From Ridgeia piscesae (Eukaryota; Annelida; Polychaeta; Sabellida; Siboglinidae): a stretch of 64,000 nt of DNA. Position 1 is the stretch's first letter; every line of letters begins with the position of its first letter. The notes below the pieces were generated by a model. That model worked only from the letters and a program-made list of their open reading frames with translations, was not told where the DNA came from and ran no database searches. The stretch is taken from contig JAODUO010000984.1 in assembly GCA_025642075.2 (NCBI GenBank), forward strand, positions 1 to 64,000. The letters are read 5' to 3'. Below are positions 23,540-35,880 of this stretch, one piece after another. Both the position numbers and the translations under genes were made by a program.

Positions 23540-25690
23540 TCATTGCCGACTGGCCACCTTGTCCCGCAACTGTAGTTTAGTTGCGAGCTCGTCAAATAGT
23601 GACGATGCCCCAAATGGAGCCGGGCGCAGGAGCTCCCATTCTTGTAGTGACACAAGGGGAGAGAATCCTCGTGGCGCTTGATCCCTTTGATGCAGCAGTA
23701 TGTTGTAGGCGATGGCGCAATCCAAGGTAGCACCATCGGACCAACCAGTTGCCACTGATTGAGACAACTGTAGTGTTGCCTTAAGCTGTTCTAACAGCTG
23801 TTCTCTGGAAACACTTCCAATGCCCACGTGGTCAATCAGGCCTTGTATGGCCCGATTGAGGGCAGCTCCCATCCAGTCTTGGAATGAGGAGATGCACAGC
23901 CGTCGGCGTGTCATGGCTGCGAGGTCACGGATATACTTCTGCTCCGTGCCTAGTCGTGCTGCCCCCCCCCCCCACCTGCGACCATGACATCTCGGTGAAG
24001 CCCTTATCTACAACAGGGGAGTCTTGTGAAAGCTGAAAACCTGTAGCAGGAAGCTCTAACGGAGAGTACATAGCCTCTCTGGAGCAAGGTACCGAAGCAA
24101 ATTGGTGTGATTTGCCCCCGGGAGTGGTTTGTAATTCCTATTGAATTTTCTGAAAGTGATTGATCATTGCTTCAGAAAAAGGAAATCCAGACTGGGGAGC
24201 GACATGAACGTTTTAGTCAGCTTGTGCTAGTGCTGACAACGTGGCACTGTATGAGGAACGAGACTGTCAGTGGCGGGCAATTCATCATAGAGAAAAGTGC
24301 GAGCCAGGACAACTCGTTCTGAATGTGACATCATGTCACATTGTTTGTCCGGTTGTACGGCAACTGATTGTGGAGATTGGTCAGTGTACTGTCCATCCAC
24401 AGAACTCCAGGCATCATCGTCTTCCGAACAGAAATATTCAAGCCGGTCACCATATACTATGTGATTGTGAGTGGTGTTATTATCGCCCGAACAGGAGAAC
24501 GGCAATACAAATTTATTGCCGTCAGTGTCACTTTGCCGGACGGAACCAGCAGCTGCTGCTGGTGTATGGCGTGGGCATACATCACCTTGTGTGAAATGAT
24601 GTCCGTCTATCGCCTGTGTATTCCCGGGACCGAAAGGCCTGTCAAAAAATTCGGAGGACACAGTGTCGATACGCCGGCGGTCGAACACTGGCTCTGCGAG
24701 CTGCGAAGTAGTTGCGTGTCGCTAAGCCTGACCCCATGTCGTGGCGCCTCTGAATGCAAACTCCGTGTTTGATGTGCCTACGTTTCCCCATAACGGCGGT
24801 CTGTTTGTTCGACTACCATTCCCGGATAACAGGAGACTCCAACTAGTTTTAGTAATGCCGGTTGGTACGCTGGTCGGGACACAGATTGGTGGTTCATATG
24901 ATGAAAAAACCGGGCTCCGGCTATGAAATCTTCCTGCGGTGGTTTCTGATTGGACGGCTGTACGCCGTCCGGAGTTCGGACGAACATTTGTTCATGTGAC
25001 CGGCGACACTAGCCGAACTGTGTGACATCTCGGGTTTTCGCCTGGTTCCGGGATTTCCCGAACGTTCGGTGACCTGGACCGAACGTTCGGTGACCTTAAC
25101 CGAACGGGTTCAATCTCCGGGTTTGGCTCCGGAGAACCGGCCGGGTCTCCGGCTCCAGACCGGAGGAATGTCTCCGGTATTCCGCCCAGAGTGGGCCCTC
25201 CGGCGTAAGTCCATTGATATGGACTGCAGGGTAAGTGCTCGGATTCCCTATAAAATCTGAGTCTCCGCAGGTAAAAACTGAGTCTCCGGGAGCACAGGGC
25301 CGATTATTTGCGCTATTTACAACGTTGGGTAATACTCGTTGTTCGCGGAGAAGTTTGAGAATTTAACATGGACTCACGGTTACGGTCCTGGACTATCTCT
25401 GGGGATGGTACAGGAGAAAATCCCAGGAAGCTGTCGCTAGAAATGCTCCCTGTCTGTAGGCGAGCCGCTTGTGGATGTGTTCATCTCTCAGCGCGGGCTT
25501 CAGCGTTGTTGACGGTTTGTCATACACCTGCGTCCCTGAGACGGCGTGGCGTTTTCTCTTGAGTCGGTTTTGTGAACGTTCCACAATACCGGCCCAAACT
25601 ATGTCTGTCCATTGTGAACATGTGTTGTCTATTGTACACCCATGACAAGAGTGACACTTGTTAGGATGGTTATCGCCGCTGCGCATTAGT
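23540..25690 (-). pseudogene. DIRS first ORF (Gag-like), broken
   Basis: The 5' part is the frame 25686-25393, with SGDNHPNKCHSCHGCTIDN and CSQWTDIVW, a cysteine-rich cluster shared with element 2 (55085-55200). Further on, 24688-24227 and 23914-23540 are separate frames; the last contains FQDWMGAALNRAIQGLIDHV and LLRPAPFGASSLFDELATKL. The pieces are out of frame with one another. A Gag-like, nucleic-acid-binding role is inferred from position and the cysteines. Confidence 0.6.
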
Positions 25691-25829
25691 CTAGTGCAGA
25701 CAGGGCATTTGCTTCGGTGGCGTGGTCACCGCGACTGATCGGCCATGACAATTAAGTCGAACAAAGGTTGATGATAGAAAAATACAACTGAAAAGACTTC
25801 TGAAAATAATCCACTATATAACAGAAGTG

Positions 25830-26080
25830 GTAATAAAAACGATACACCGTAACTCGGTTTAAACAAAATGTGATATCAGCTAAATAAACTGACAAAAATA
25901 CAGAGCTACTCGAAGGCGAGACTTATACGATGGCAGCACCAAGTGAGAAGAGAAGAAGCGCAGTGATTGGATAAGTCATTTTTTCATTTTATGAATAATG
26001 GCGAGCAACTTGGGCGTGGCCAAGTCTATTGCACCTTGTGAAGCGACGGAGCCAGGCTAAGTCTATGTTAGGTAATAAAT
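25830..26080 (-). repeat. 5' terminal repeat of DIRS element 1
   Basis: The reverse complement reads TTATTACCTAACATAGACTT then AGCCTGGCTCCGTCGCTTCA and continues for about 230 bases in common with 54660-54920 and 63691-63940, including the CTCTGTATTTT and TTTAGCTGATATCACAT segments. Confidence 0.85.
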
Positions 26081-26089
26081 TCATATTTT

Positions 26090-28293
26090 TAAGGAGCATT
26101 TTTTCAGACATGCAAAGTCTCAAATTTCACGAATTTCTGTATAACATAATGCTCACAAACTTTGCTCAATTATATGATTATGAACTGTGCGTCATATATA
26201 TATACATCCGCAGGAGGGCCCAAAATCATAGGCCAGTTTCTAAAAAAAATTGCAATATTGAAAGGCCAGGCAGCGTCTTTCGATGGTAATTTCAATTAAA
26301 TTGTATGTAGAGCGCTGAAATATGGAACATGTATTCAGGAATATACACGTTACATGATGGAAGCATATTCGTGATACACAGTAGAACGTATCTCTTGCGT
26401 CAAACAAATTATCACCCTACCCCCCTTGCAATAAACCATACTTTACGCGGGCGCAACCCATTCAATTTGACAGAGACACCTCATAACCACCACACATCTT
26501 TTATTTTGTCACAAATTATTTCACTGTCCATACACTATTGAAAACATTAAATACTGCTGGTAGAATAGTGAATTTCAGAAAAAAAATTGGACAGGGACAT
26601 CATAGACACGTGGCAAATTTTTAATAGACAATTGCTGCACCCTCTACCGCAACTTGATCGCTGTAACCGCATTCATTGTAGTAGTAATAATTTAGTTACT
26701 AAAACATATCCAGATTGTTTACAGTGCATTAAAAGCATTTTAGGTGTTGACAATTTGGATAGAACATGCAAAATACCAGTGACTGATATAGTTTCTTATC
26801 AGACTATAGATCACTTATGTATATGATTAGTTTAATCTGACATGTCATATGCAAATATCTGTATAATTTGGTTATATTACAGCTGAGAAGTGCAAGACTG
26901 TCAACAGGGATGGTATGTTAGACAATTTCAACATATTGACACTTCTGTTAGGTGACCAATTTTAGTTTGCATGAGCATCGATGAAGCTATTCGGATTATA
27001 GCAGTCGGTGCATACTTGGAGAAAACGTGCTGCTTTCTTATTCTCAGTCACATCTGGGGTATATTAAAATATATTCTCAACTGTGTTCGGTGTTTCAGTT
27101 AGGGTATATGTGTCGCTATAATAAGCAGGTGATAGATAGTTAATTTTTAGATGCGCGTGGATAATCTGCTTCATACAGCGACCAACAATTGACTAAAATA
27201 GAAGCTGCGTTTAGGGGGTGGGGTGTAATAAAATGTTCCTCGCTCATTGATGTTTATTGTGTGGTCTAAATATGATACAAGTAAGAGTCACATAATTAGG
27301 ATTAACAAAGATAACACATGTTCATTTTAGTATTTGGTGATAAGAAACACAAATTAATAGATGTTGCATACAAAGTATAATTAATGTAATGGCAGCTAAC
27401 ATCATCGTACTAGAAATATATTGTTAATGTGGCGCATTTTTCATATATGAAACACAATATTCACGCTTTTGAACAGGGACATTGAAGCACAAACTTGCTG
27501 TCTTCATTGTTGGATATTATGCATAGAGCGTGTGTGAAATGCATTGTGTAACTGCCACACAACCAATATTGTCAATGTATTTTCCTTGCATATCACACGG
27601 TAACTAGCTTGCTAATTACTTTTAATAACTCTCTTAGATGCAGCATTATTAGTAAATAATGACTCCATTGTATTCCAGTCAATAGCACTTTCAAATGCAG
27701 CAAAAACAACCTCACACATTGCTGAAACCATGTTTTTGTGCCTCTTATGTCAAAACGGACCATTTTTCAATTAGTAGTCAGACCACGTTTGCATTTTCCA
27801 TAGGTGATTATTATAACGTTTCCTTCATTTCCTACTAATCTTGATGAGATCTGTTACTGACAATTTAACAGCATATTTACCCTCCATAGACAGACATTCT
27901 ATGAATAATTTGTGAACTTCTCATACGTCAGGCTCCCACAAACTTCTTTCAAACCTTACATCCCTCCATTTCTGCTTGAACCACCCACGGATTGTCCCTG
28001 CTTATATCGCCAAATGACAACTGTATTAATACACAGAAATGCACCGATTGACAGCTGTCATAATTTGACAGCTCTGATGCCATGCTGCACAAAAGCATCA
28101 TAATGTTCTACTCACTCCACAGTCACCAAAGCACATTTCATTCATAATGAAATGTGTTTTGGTGAATCATCGTGAGTCCAAAGAACTTCAGAGCCCTGGA
28201 GTCGTTTGTACTCACTAAATAGTCCAAAGGACTTCAGAGTGGTGTTATGTTACATGTGTGACATGAAGAGTTGAATTATATAAAATTATATAT

Positions 28294-28352
<59 letters not shown>

Positions 28353-29430
28353 TATAATATTACAAAATATTGTTGATGTTTAAATTTCATTTCATTGTAA
28401 CTTGGTGACATGTGAGTATGTATACTGATAATTAAATTTCTTTAGAAACACATGCCACAAATGTAATGGTATTTGAAATTTCAAAATGGTATTTACATAC
28501 CTGTATGCAAAATTACCATTATTCTGCAGAAAACAATTGTTTAAATAATGTTTTAACTTGTTCCATAACATTATCAGGATATGTAATAAATGGTCAATAT
28601 TTTCCTATTGTAGTGCACTTATACCAAGTCACTTCTCAGGCTTACTTTTCATGGAATTGCCCTGTTCACATAACTAAAAATATTTAAATTATCAAGATTT
28701 TTCTTGAACTTGATACCCAAAAAATGTATCATCCAACTAAATTCAAAACAGCTGGGTGACCAATTTTTGATCAACAGATCAGTTAATAACACTTTGCTCG
28801 CATAGCCTTTTCTGATCATATGAGAAGGATGCTAAACAGTTATCTTATAATTAAATGAGTGACCATACATGTTGCAAGGTCTCATTTAACATGTTCACTG
28901 CAACCAGCGTTAGTTCTTGAGTCAACATTGGTGATGAGTCTAGTAAGTAATAAGTAATAGTAAGTAATAATAGACTGAATGAAAAAGCTGTGTTGGTGTC
29001 ACTGTTTGTGATTATTTTAAGTTTTATGGTCTCTGTAAACTGGCTCTTGCTGGAAGTATTTTGTCCTTTTCATCCAAACAATGACTTATCCATTTCCCAT
29101 GTGATTGTCAGTCGAAGTTCAAAAAGTGTTTCACGTTTTAAATTGGTTATACTAACTCATGCAAATCATTTAATTAGGTTCACATGAAACAATCCGTATC
29201 AACATGAAGTCATGAAGTAGGAAATTAATGTGTCATAGTGTTGTGGGAATTTCTTACTGCTATTCATAACACCATTGTTGGACACATCTTCATTTATGTT
29301 TTTGTCACAACAAAATATACAGCTATGCAAATCACCAGTCAACATAAAAACTACAAATACTTTCTGAACTTGAGCCACCACTAGTAGTACTAGTAGTTGA
29401 GGATAAATGCCAAGCAGTGTTTTATGTAAC
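26090..29430. other. Intronic AT-rich DNA
   Basis: No domain-bearing frame found. It holds an AT microsatellite (28296-28348), a diverged copy of the dispersed repeat with AAAGCACATTTCATTCATAA and CCAAAG.ACTTCAGAG (28120-28240), and otherwise nothing I can name. Confidence 0.5.
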
Positions 29431-29439
29431 ATCATATTG

Positions 29440-30335
29440 GAATGGCATAAGTGATGATGTGGATGGTATGGTCATAATTATAATTAGGATCATCACACCA
29501 GTGATAGTGACAATCAAATGCCATTATTTGATTTTGTGTCAGCTCATATTTATATGCTACTGAGATGATGTGGATGGTATTGTCATAATTATAATTAGGA
29601 TCATCACACCAGTGATAGTGACAATCAAATGCCATTATTTGATTTTGTGTCAGCTCATATTTATATGCTACTGAGATGATGTGGATGGTATGGTCATAAT
29701 TATAATTAGGATCATCACACCAGTGATAGTGACAATCAAATGCCATTATTTGATTTTGTGTCAGCTCATATTTATATGCTACTGAGATGATGTGGATGGT
29801 ATGGTCATAATTATAATTAGGATCATCACACCAGTGATAGTGACAATCAAATGCCATTATTTGATTTTGTGTCAGCTCATATTTATATGCTACTGAGATG
29901 ATGTGGATGGTATGGTCATAATTATAATTAGGATCATCACACCAGTGATAGTGACAATCAAATGCCATTATTTGATTTTGTGTCAGCTCATATTTATATG
30001 CTACTGAGATGATGTGGATGGTATGGTCATAATTATAATTAGGATCATCACACCAGTGATAGTGACAATCAAATGCCATTATTTGATTTTGTGTCAGCTC
30101 ATATTTATATGCTACTGAGATGATGTGGATGGTATGGTCATAATTATAATTAGGATCATCACACCAGTGATAGTGACAATCAAATGCCATTATTTGATTT
30201 TGTGTCAGCTCATATTTATATGCTACTGAGATGATGTGGATGGTATGGTCATAATTATAATTAGGATCATCACACCAGTGATAGTGACAATCAAATGCCA
30301 TTATTTGAATTTATGTCAGCTCATATTTATATGCT
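29440..30335. repeat. 111-bp tandem repeat, eight copies
   Basis: Eight nearly identical units containing GATGATGTGGATGGTATGGT and ending in CATATTTATATGCTACTGA. 111 is divisible by three and the minus strand has no stop, giving a 289-codon frame (30301-29432) of 37-residue units starting MAFDCHYHWCDD. Only a few substitutions separate copies, so the array is young or homogenised. I regard the frame as a by-product unless transcripts show otherwise. Confidence 0.95.
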
Positions 30336-30344
30336 ACTGAGTTA

Positions 30345-31215
30345 TGCACACAAGAAGGTATTTTCAACCACAGTTCTTAATGCAGACTCCAAATAGCCCA
30401 ATTTTGGGCTGATGCAGGAGTTTGAAGGTGTTTTGGACATATGTATGCGAAGCTTAAATTAATAACAATAATAAATTATAGTATTTAATAAATAAATTTG
30501 TATTACCCGGGGTAGTTTTTATTAGGTGATTTGGTGTGGAGACTGGAAGGTTCATGAAGACTGTTTATAATGCAATGGGGTTTTCTGTTTCAAAGATTTG
30601 TGAGGGGATTATGTTCCATATACACATTGCTTCGGGATAGAGTGAGAAAACAGCTGCAATGACAATCCTGTGATTACCGGTTCATGTTTTCCAAGTTTGA
30701 AACTAGTGTGACCACCAATTCCCAATTCCAGCATTATTTCACTTTGACTGTTAACACATATCAAAACTAGTAGATGGTCTATAGTCTTATAGCGTGTAGG
30801 TGTATGAACTAATCCACATCTCATCACAACACAACGCCCCCAAGACTCACCTTCACCTTGTTGATTAAATTAAAATAAAATGAAACTTATAATAATATAT
30901 TATTCGATAGAATAATCCACTGCCAAAGGTGTGCAAAATGTGCTTGAAACGCTTTCCATCCATCCTAATCATATATATCCTCCTTTTGGTGGCAAAGATA
31001 AATATAAATAATATGTTCAGTTAAGTTCCTGAGTCACATGTGGAGGTTATTGACATCTCCCACACCGTCATCGCGATCATTATCGACTAACTGCTGATTG
31101 TCCCGTGTGTCAACAAAAAGGTCCGTATAAAGATATTGCAGTACACAGTAAACTGTATAATTGTGAGTCCTATTTTTTTTTCTTCTAAACGCATGTGGCA
31201 AAAGACCCGATGCTT
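30345..31215. other. Intronic DNA, no gene seen
   Basis: Nothing recognisable on either strand between the 111-bp array and the SINE. Confidence 0.5.
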
Positions 31216-31219
31216 TATC

Positions 31220-31525
31220 CAACAACCTGTAGTAGTGGCTTGGGTAGAACTTCAGACTCTAAACTAAAAGACATCGGGTTTGAATCCTTGGGCAACATTT
31301 TTCACTCTACATTGCTCCAGTTCATTCACCTATATGAATGAGTACTTGGCTATAGATAGTGGTGGATATTTGTGTATGTGCCTTTGCACATTAATTGCAG
31401 CATGGCTGGATGCTTGCCAGAGACGCTGAGATGGTGTTCGATTGAACAGGTTTGCCAGGGAGTAAAGTTTAAAGCGCTTTGAGCAATCCCGATGATTGGA
31501 TAGTGCTATATGAGATCTTAACTTT
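31220..31525 (+). repeat. tRNA-derived SINE
   Basis: The head resembles a tRNA with pol III boxes: A-box-like TGGCTTGGGTAGA (about 31234-31246) and B-box GGGTTTGAATCC (31276-31287). The body and tail include GCCAGAGACGCTGAGATGGT and AAAGCGCTTTGAGCAATCC. The tail matches the fragment at 19610-19735 in inverse orientation. No cloverleaf is intact, so it is not a tRNA gene. Confidence 0.75.
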
Positions 31526-31779
31526 AATTATTCCCAGATGTGATTAGAGGCTTACTTATCTATTAATGTTTGAAGTTATGTGCTTACTTTGCAATTATCA
31601 TCATGTTATAAAGATCCAAGTGTGCCATTGCTAATCCATGGATGAATGTTGTTCTTATATATGCGTAATTATTAACTACTTATATTACCAGTTAATAACC
31701 AGATGTAGTAATACTCGATAAGTTCATTTATCTGATTTTTTTTTAAACCCACCGCAACCTGTGATACAACATTAGAGTT

Positions 31780-31989
31780 TATTGTAGTATAATTTAACTT
31801 ACTTTGGAGCATAATTGTTGACGGTGAGTATGACGTTTCAACCCGTCATCTACGGGCCTTGTTCACGTACTGGTGTCACGTGTATTGGCTCAGATTTCGA
31901 AACGTACTCACCATCGACAATTATGCTCCAAAGTAAGTTAAGTTATACTACAATAAACCATTCTTGGAGCCATGAACAATATATTCAAT
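31780..31989. mobile_element. 210-bp hairpin insertion with 12-bp target duplication
   Basis: AACATTAGAGTT is repeated at 31768-31779 and 31990-32001. Just inside, 31780-31839 and 31899-31957 are long inverted arms (TTTGGAGCATAATTGTTGAC against its near-complement). The loop holds CCCGTCATCTACGGG, itself a small palindrome. There is no coding capacity. Confidence 0.75.
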
Positions 31990-32165
31990 AACATTAGAGT
32001 TGATGATTTATTTGATGTACTAGATATATAGATTAGATAAACTGTGATTGTATTGATACGGAATATATTATTCCTGGTTCCAAGATTTGGATATTTTGTA
32101 AGCAATTTCTCACCTTTGAGAATAATTAGTGAAATATACTATGTGTGACGCTCTTATTGTTTCAG

Positions 32166-32489
32166 TGCACCCAGAAGGAGTGTCTGTGACTGGCCTTGGT
32201 GAAAGAATGAAAGAGAACACTGAGGTGAACGTGACTTGTGATGTGAGTCGAGTGAAACCTGAGGCTGCAGTTTACTGGAGAAAGGGACCAGATGGGTCAC
32301 TGCAGACAGGTGTTCAATCGCCCAAATTGAATGGGCTCAACTCTGATGGCAAAACGTTTCACCTACATTCCACCTACAAAGTGTCCTTCAGTCGCAGTGA
32401 ACACAACACAAAGTTGTATTGTCTCGTCACTCGACCTGGAGTCAAGACTGATATCTGGGCCACAGAAAGTCAGACCGTCAGAGTTGCAT
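32166..32489 (+). CDS. Ig-superfamily gene, visible exon 2 (Ig domain)
   Basis: 324 bases (108 codons), acceptor TTGTTTCAG, donor GTGAGT at 32490, phase 1 at both ends. One Ig domain: VNVTCDV (first cysteine, residue ~25), AVYWRKG (tryptophan ~38), TKLYCLV (second cysteine ~86). The long insert between strands and the lack of the DxGxYxC motif (FSRSEHNTKLYC instead) resemble the C2-like domains of nectin/CD80-type surface receptors. It is only loosely related to exons 3-6. The frame continues into exon 3 (T|AC). Confidence 0.85.
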
Positions 32490-32689
32490 GTGAGTGGACA
32501 GTTTTAAGATTTTAATGTTGTCACACGTAGGTGACAAACATGTAAAATTAATATACTGGACAACAGTATAATGAAATGTTGTATACTTTATTGATACCAA
32601 CTGCATTCTGGTCAATTGGCTGGCTGGGTGGATTGGAAGTAGATAACTCTCAACTCTGTGATGACTGAAAACCAGTAAAGGCCAGTCCT

Positions 32690-33440
32690 GTCACTGCATT
32701 CACACAATTTGGCTGTTTCTGGTTTTATGGATAAACAGATAAATTATCTGTAAATTGATGTTACTATGTTTCCTACTGGATAAAGATATATTGTAAGTGA
32801 CAATTGACAAAGATAGAAAACTAATCTTCTAGACAACTATAGATTGAAAAATCATACACTTTACTTATAATGTCTGCTGTTTTCACAACATTTGGCTGTT
32901 TCTGATAATATCATATGAATACCCAAAAAAAATGTCACTTACATGTTTACAACGAAGAGACTAGATGGTGACTATGATTCACCAAACCACATTTCATTCA
33001 TAATTACCAACTCACTATGTACTCCAAAGGACTTGGCCCATTTTTAGTCCTTTGGGCCAAAGGTCCAATGGATTTATGACATCACTTTGTGTATAAGCCA
33101 TGTGGCGTGCACTGTTGCTTTCAGATCTCAGAAACTGTTGAAGATGCTTTTCAAATTGTACATTCCGTAGGGTGCTGTGACTATGCACAAGAAATGTATA
33201 TTTGATTGACACATTTGAAGTTTCTTATGATCCTTTAGGGCCTAAAAACTGCTGTTTTCACACAATTTGGCTGTGTTTGGTCATCTCAAATGAATACCAG
33301 AGAAATGCCAATTACATGATTACAGTGAAGAGACTAGGAGGTGACAATGATTCACCAAAACACCTTTCATTCGAAATTATCCAACTCACTATATAGTCCA
33401 AAGGACTTCAGGGCCACTTGGTCCATTTTAATTTAAAACT
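32690..33440. repeat. Dispersed intronic repeat, two adjacent copies
   Basis: Contains ACACAATTTGGCTGTTT, CAAATGAATACCAGAGAAAT, TTCATTCATAATTACCAACT and TAGTCCAAAGGACTTCAGGG, followed by TTTAGTCCTTTGGGCCAAAG. Related copies lie at 28120-28240, 37905-38035, 39880-40040, 43090-43310 and 43880-44080. No coding content. Confidence 0.75.
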
Positions 33441-33699
33441 GTAAATTGTAAATTGTCACAGTTTGCCTCACTACAAAACTGTCTGTAATTGTGTATAGCC
33501 ACGTCTTCCAGGAGGCTAATTTCAGTGTACACAGTAAATTTGAATGAATGTTTCTAAGAAGACTACCCAGCTTCCCAAAAAAACAAAGTATTCACATACA
33601 CAATATAGTTTATTGCCTGTTTCTGCATAACATTAACAGCTGCAAGCAGAGTGCCAGTCACTAGTAGTAGTCAGCTACCCACTAATCTGCCGCCCCAGA

Positions 33700-33950
33700 T
33701 CCCATCTGTCTGTTAAGCGCCGGACTGTCAATCGAGGGGTCGGTGGTTCAATCCCACCTACCGCCGTTTCGAAACTTAGGCAATTTCGTCCACCCCACAT
33801 TTGCCTGAAGAGACACTAAAAGCCGGTGGTACCTTCTATCTGGTGTCTATGGGGGAAGTAAAAGATCCCACACAGGGGGTAAATGTGTAACCAGTAGTGG
33901 ACTGTTTGGAGTTTGGGCTGTTTGGAGGAAACCACCTAAGAACTAAGAAT
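33700..33950 (+). repeat. tRNA-derived SINE (second family)
   Basis: The head has a B-box GTGGTTCAATCCCAC (33745-33759) preceded by a tRNA-like CTGTTAAGCGCCGGACTGTC. The body has GCCTGAAGAGACACTAAAAG and TCCCACACAGGGGG. The tRNA arms do not pair fully, so this is a SINE head and not a gene. Confidence 0.65.
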
Positions 33951-33959
33951 TTCAAAATG

Positions 33960-34690
33960 TCTATTGGGAGATAGGGTCACTAGGTAGCGTAAGTTGGTGA
34001 ACATTTGTATTTCAAAGTCAGTTTTGTAATACAAAACTTTCATTCTTACCAATTAAACTAATGCATTTTATGACCAATGCACATTTTCATTCGGACTAGC
34101 AAACATTTTATAAATTGTCATCGCGGGAAATAATACAGGTCAATCTTATTCTTAATGCCACCAAAGTACATCAACACATAAGGACAGGGCAGTCCCCTTA
34201 TAAACTGTTTACTAACATGCCTTTCACAAGCCAACCTATATACCCAGAATTACCCTTGGGGTGAACAGCTCTGACGTTTTATTTGTACGGGCACTAAACA
34301 TCTTGTTACTTTGCTGAGCTGTGCTGAGCACGAACAATTAGACAGTCTGTGTTAAGACTTTTAAATTTAAAGACTATTTTGAATGCGTTCTACTTTATAA
34401 GTAATTAAATACATTTTTATTATGTCTATGTGACATTTCACATGACACAAGGTGCAGTTTTACATTGATACAAATTTAATAGTCTGATTTAAGGCTATAA
34501 AAATTTTATAATTACTGTGACCTCATAATCTCATTTATTTATTTATTATGTATTATTTCTTTATTAAGTTTTATTGCTGTTGACCCATGCCAGACATCAA
34601 CACTTACACTATTTTAGAACACTTGACTATTCTCAATCACTTATTATTTTATGATGCATTAAATGTTATCACTTGAGCAGATTGTGTCAA
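33960..34690. other. Intronic DNA, no gene seen
   Basis: AT-rich with no recognisable domain or repeat boundary. Confidence 0.5.
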
Positions 34691-34899
34691 ATGTCACCAC
34701 TACCCGGTATTCTCATTGTGTGTTTTATTTTCATCCTGTTCTACAGCTTCTAGAAGCCATGATTTTACCTTGTGTAGCACACTGTCACAGTGGTTGGATA
34801 TCATTACAACACCCTCACAATACCTGAGCACACAAGAATCCTTGACATATCTACACAATCTGCCAAGCCTTAATCTGTGTTTCAACTGGAAATTACGGC

Positions 34900-35796
34900 C
34901 AATCCCCCATTCCAGGCCTTGATCGTACGATAATGGGAGATTAAATCTGAATCGTGCAACATTTGCCTGGCCACCACTAACATTCGCTCCATTCGAGAGA
35001 AAAAACTGCTTTTCTAACTGATCCATTAATTTCTTAAACAATTGGTGTCACTGATACCTGGCTCAGACCCTATGACACAGCCACATGTATTGCTCACATT
35101 TCTGCTCCTGGTTATGCCTTCCACCATCGACCATGTCCAGTTGGTCGAGGCAGTGGTGTTGGTTTTTTCATTTCAAAACTATCCTAGGTAAACTTACACA
35201 CCAGCCCTGAAAACATCAGCTTTGAGTCTATGTGTGTTGACATGCCAAATTCGTGCATCTCTGGGTATTTTATTTGTATTTATCGCCCTCCAGCTTTAAA
35301 GAATTCTTGGAAAATGTTGCCACCTTACACACACAATTGTACATTGTTGGTGATTTTAATCTTCACCTGGATACACCATTTGCAACAAGGGGAGACCGGT
35401 GCCAGTTGTAACAAAAACAACACATTTTAGGATTGCGGGTGGGTTTCTTAACTGATCGAAACTGTTTTGACATCAAGGTGTCGGCACATATCTCCCACAG
35501 ATAATTGGTGCATAATTAGACACCTAGGTTATTAAATAACTGTGATATAATTAGTTATATGAGGTGTCCTAAAGTGTTACAGTTTGCCCTGATATAGGGC
35601 AAGTTGCACCAGCCTTCGGATAAATTGTAACATGTATGTTTTAGCACTGAGGCAAATTGTAACAATGTAGAAAACCGCACAATTTGTGCAGTTGCTCTCT
35701 ATGTAAGATGCAGACAAGTAGCTTGATGTTTAACAATAACCACATATACCAAAGCATACGAACACATAATTTAGTCGATTTCGTATTGAAATTCAC

Positions 35797-35880
<84 letters not shown>

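Larger units (their letters stand above)
19740..26080 (-). mobile_element. DIRS-type retrotransposon, element 1 (minus strand)
   Basis: Read from 26080 down, it has a 5' terminal repeat, a cysteine-rich first ORF, reverse transcriptase, RNase H and a tyrosine recombinase, the DIRS order. The terminal sequence (TAGCCTGGCTCCGTCGCTTC on the minus strand) is shared with the copies at 54660 and 63691. The recombinase end is duplicated several times (19740-21190) and no 3' inverted terminal repeat is found near 19740, so the 3' end is truncated. Frameshifts in RT and stops in ORF1 make it inactive as it stands. Its G+C and CpG content (notably 24900-25300) is well above the surrounding introns. It lies in the intron between Ig exons 1 and 2, in antisense. 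Confidence 0.85.

Noticed and set aside
31835..31905. Hammerhead ribozyme in the hairpin loop
   Set aside because: A GATGA and a GAAAC are present on the minus strand, but the conserved CUGANGA core is not intact and the flanking bases pair with each other instead.
33712..33766. tRNA-Asp-like gene
   Set aside because: The loop reads CTGTCAA but the flanking stem is mismatched, and the downstream body is that of a SINE.
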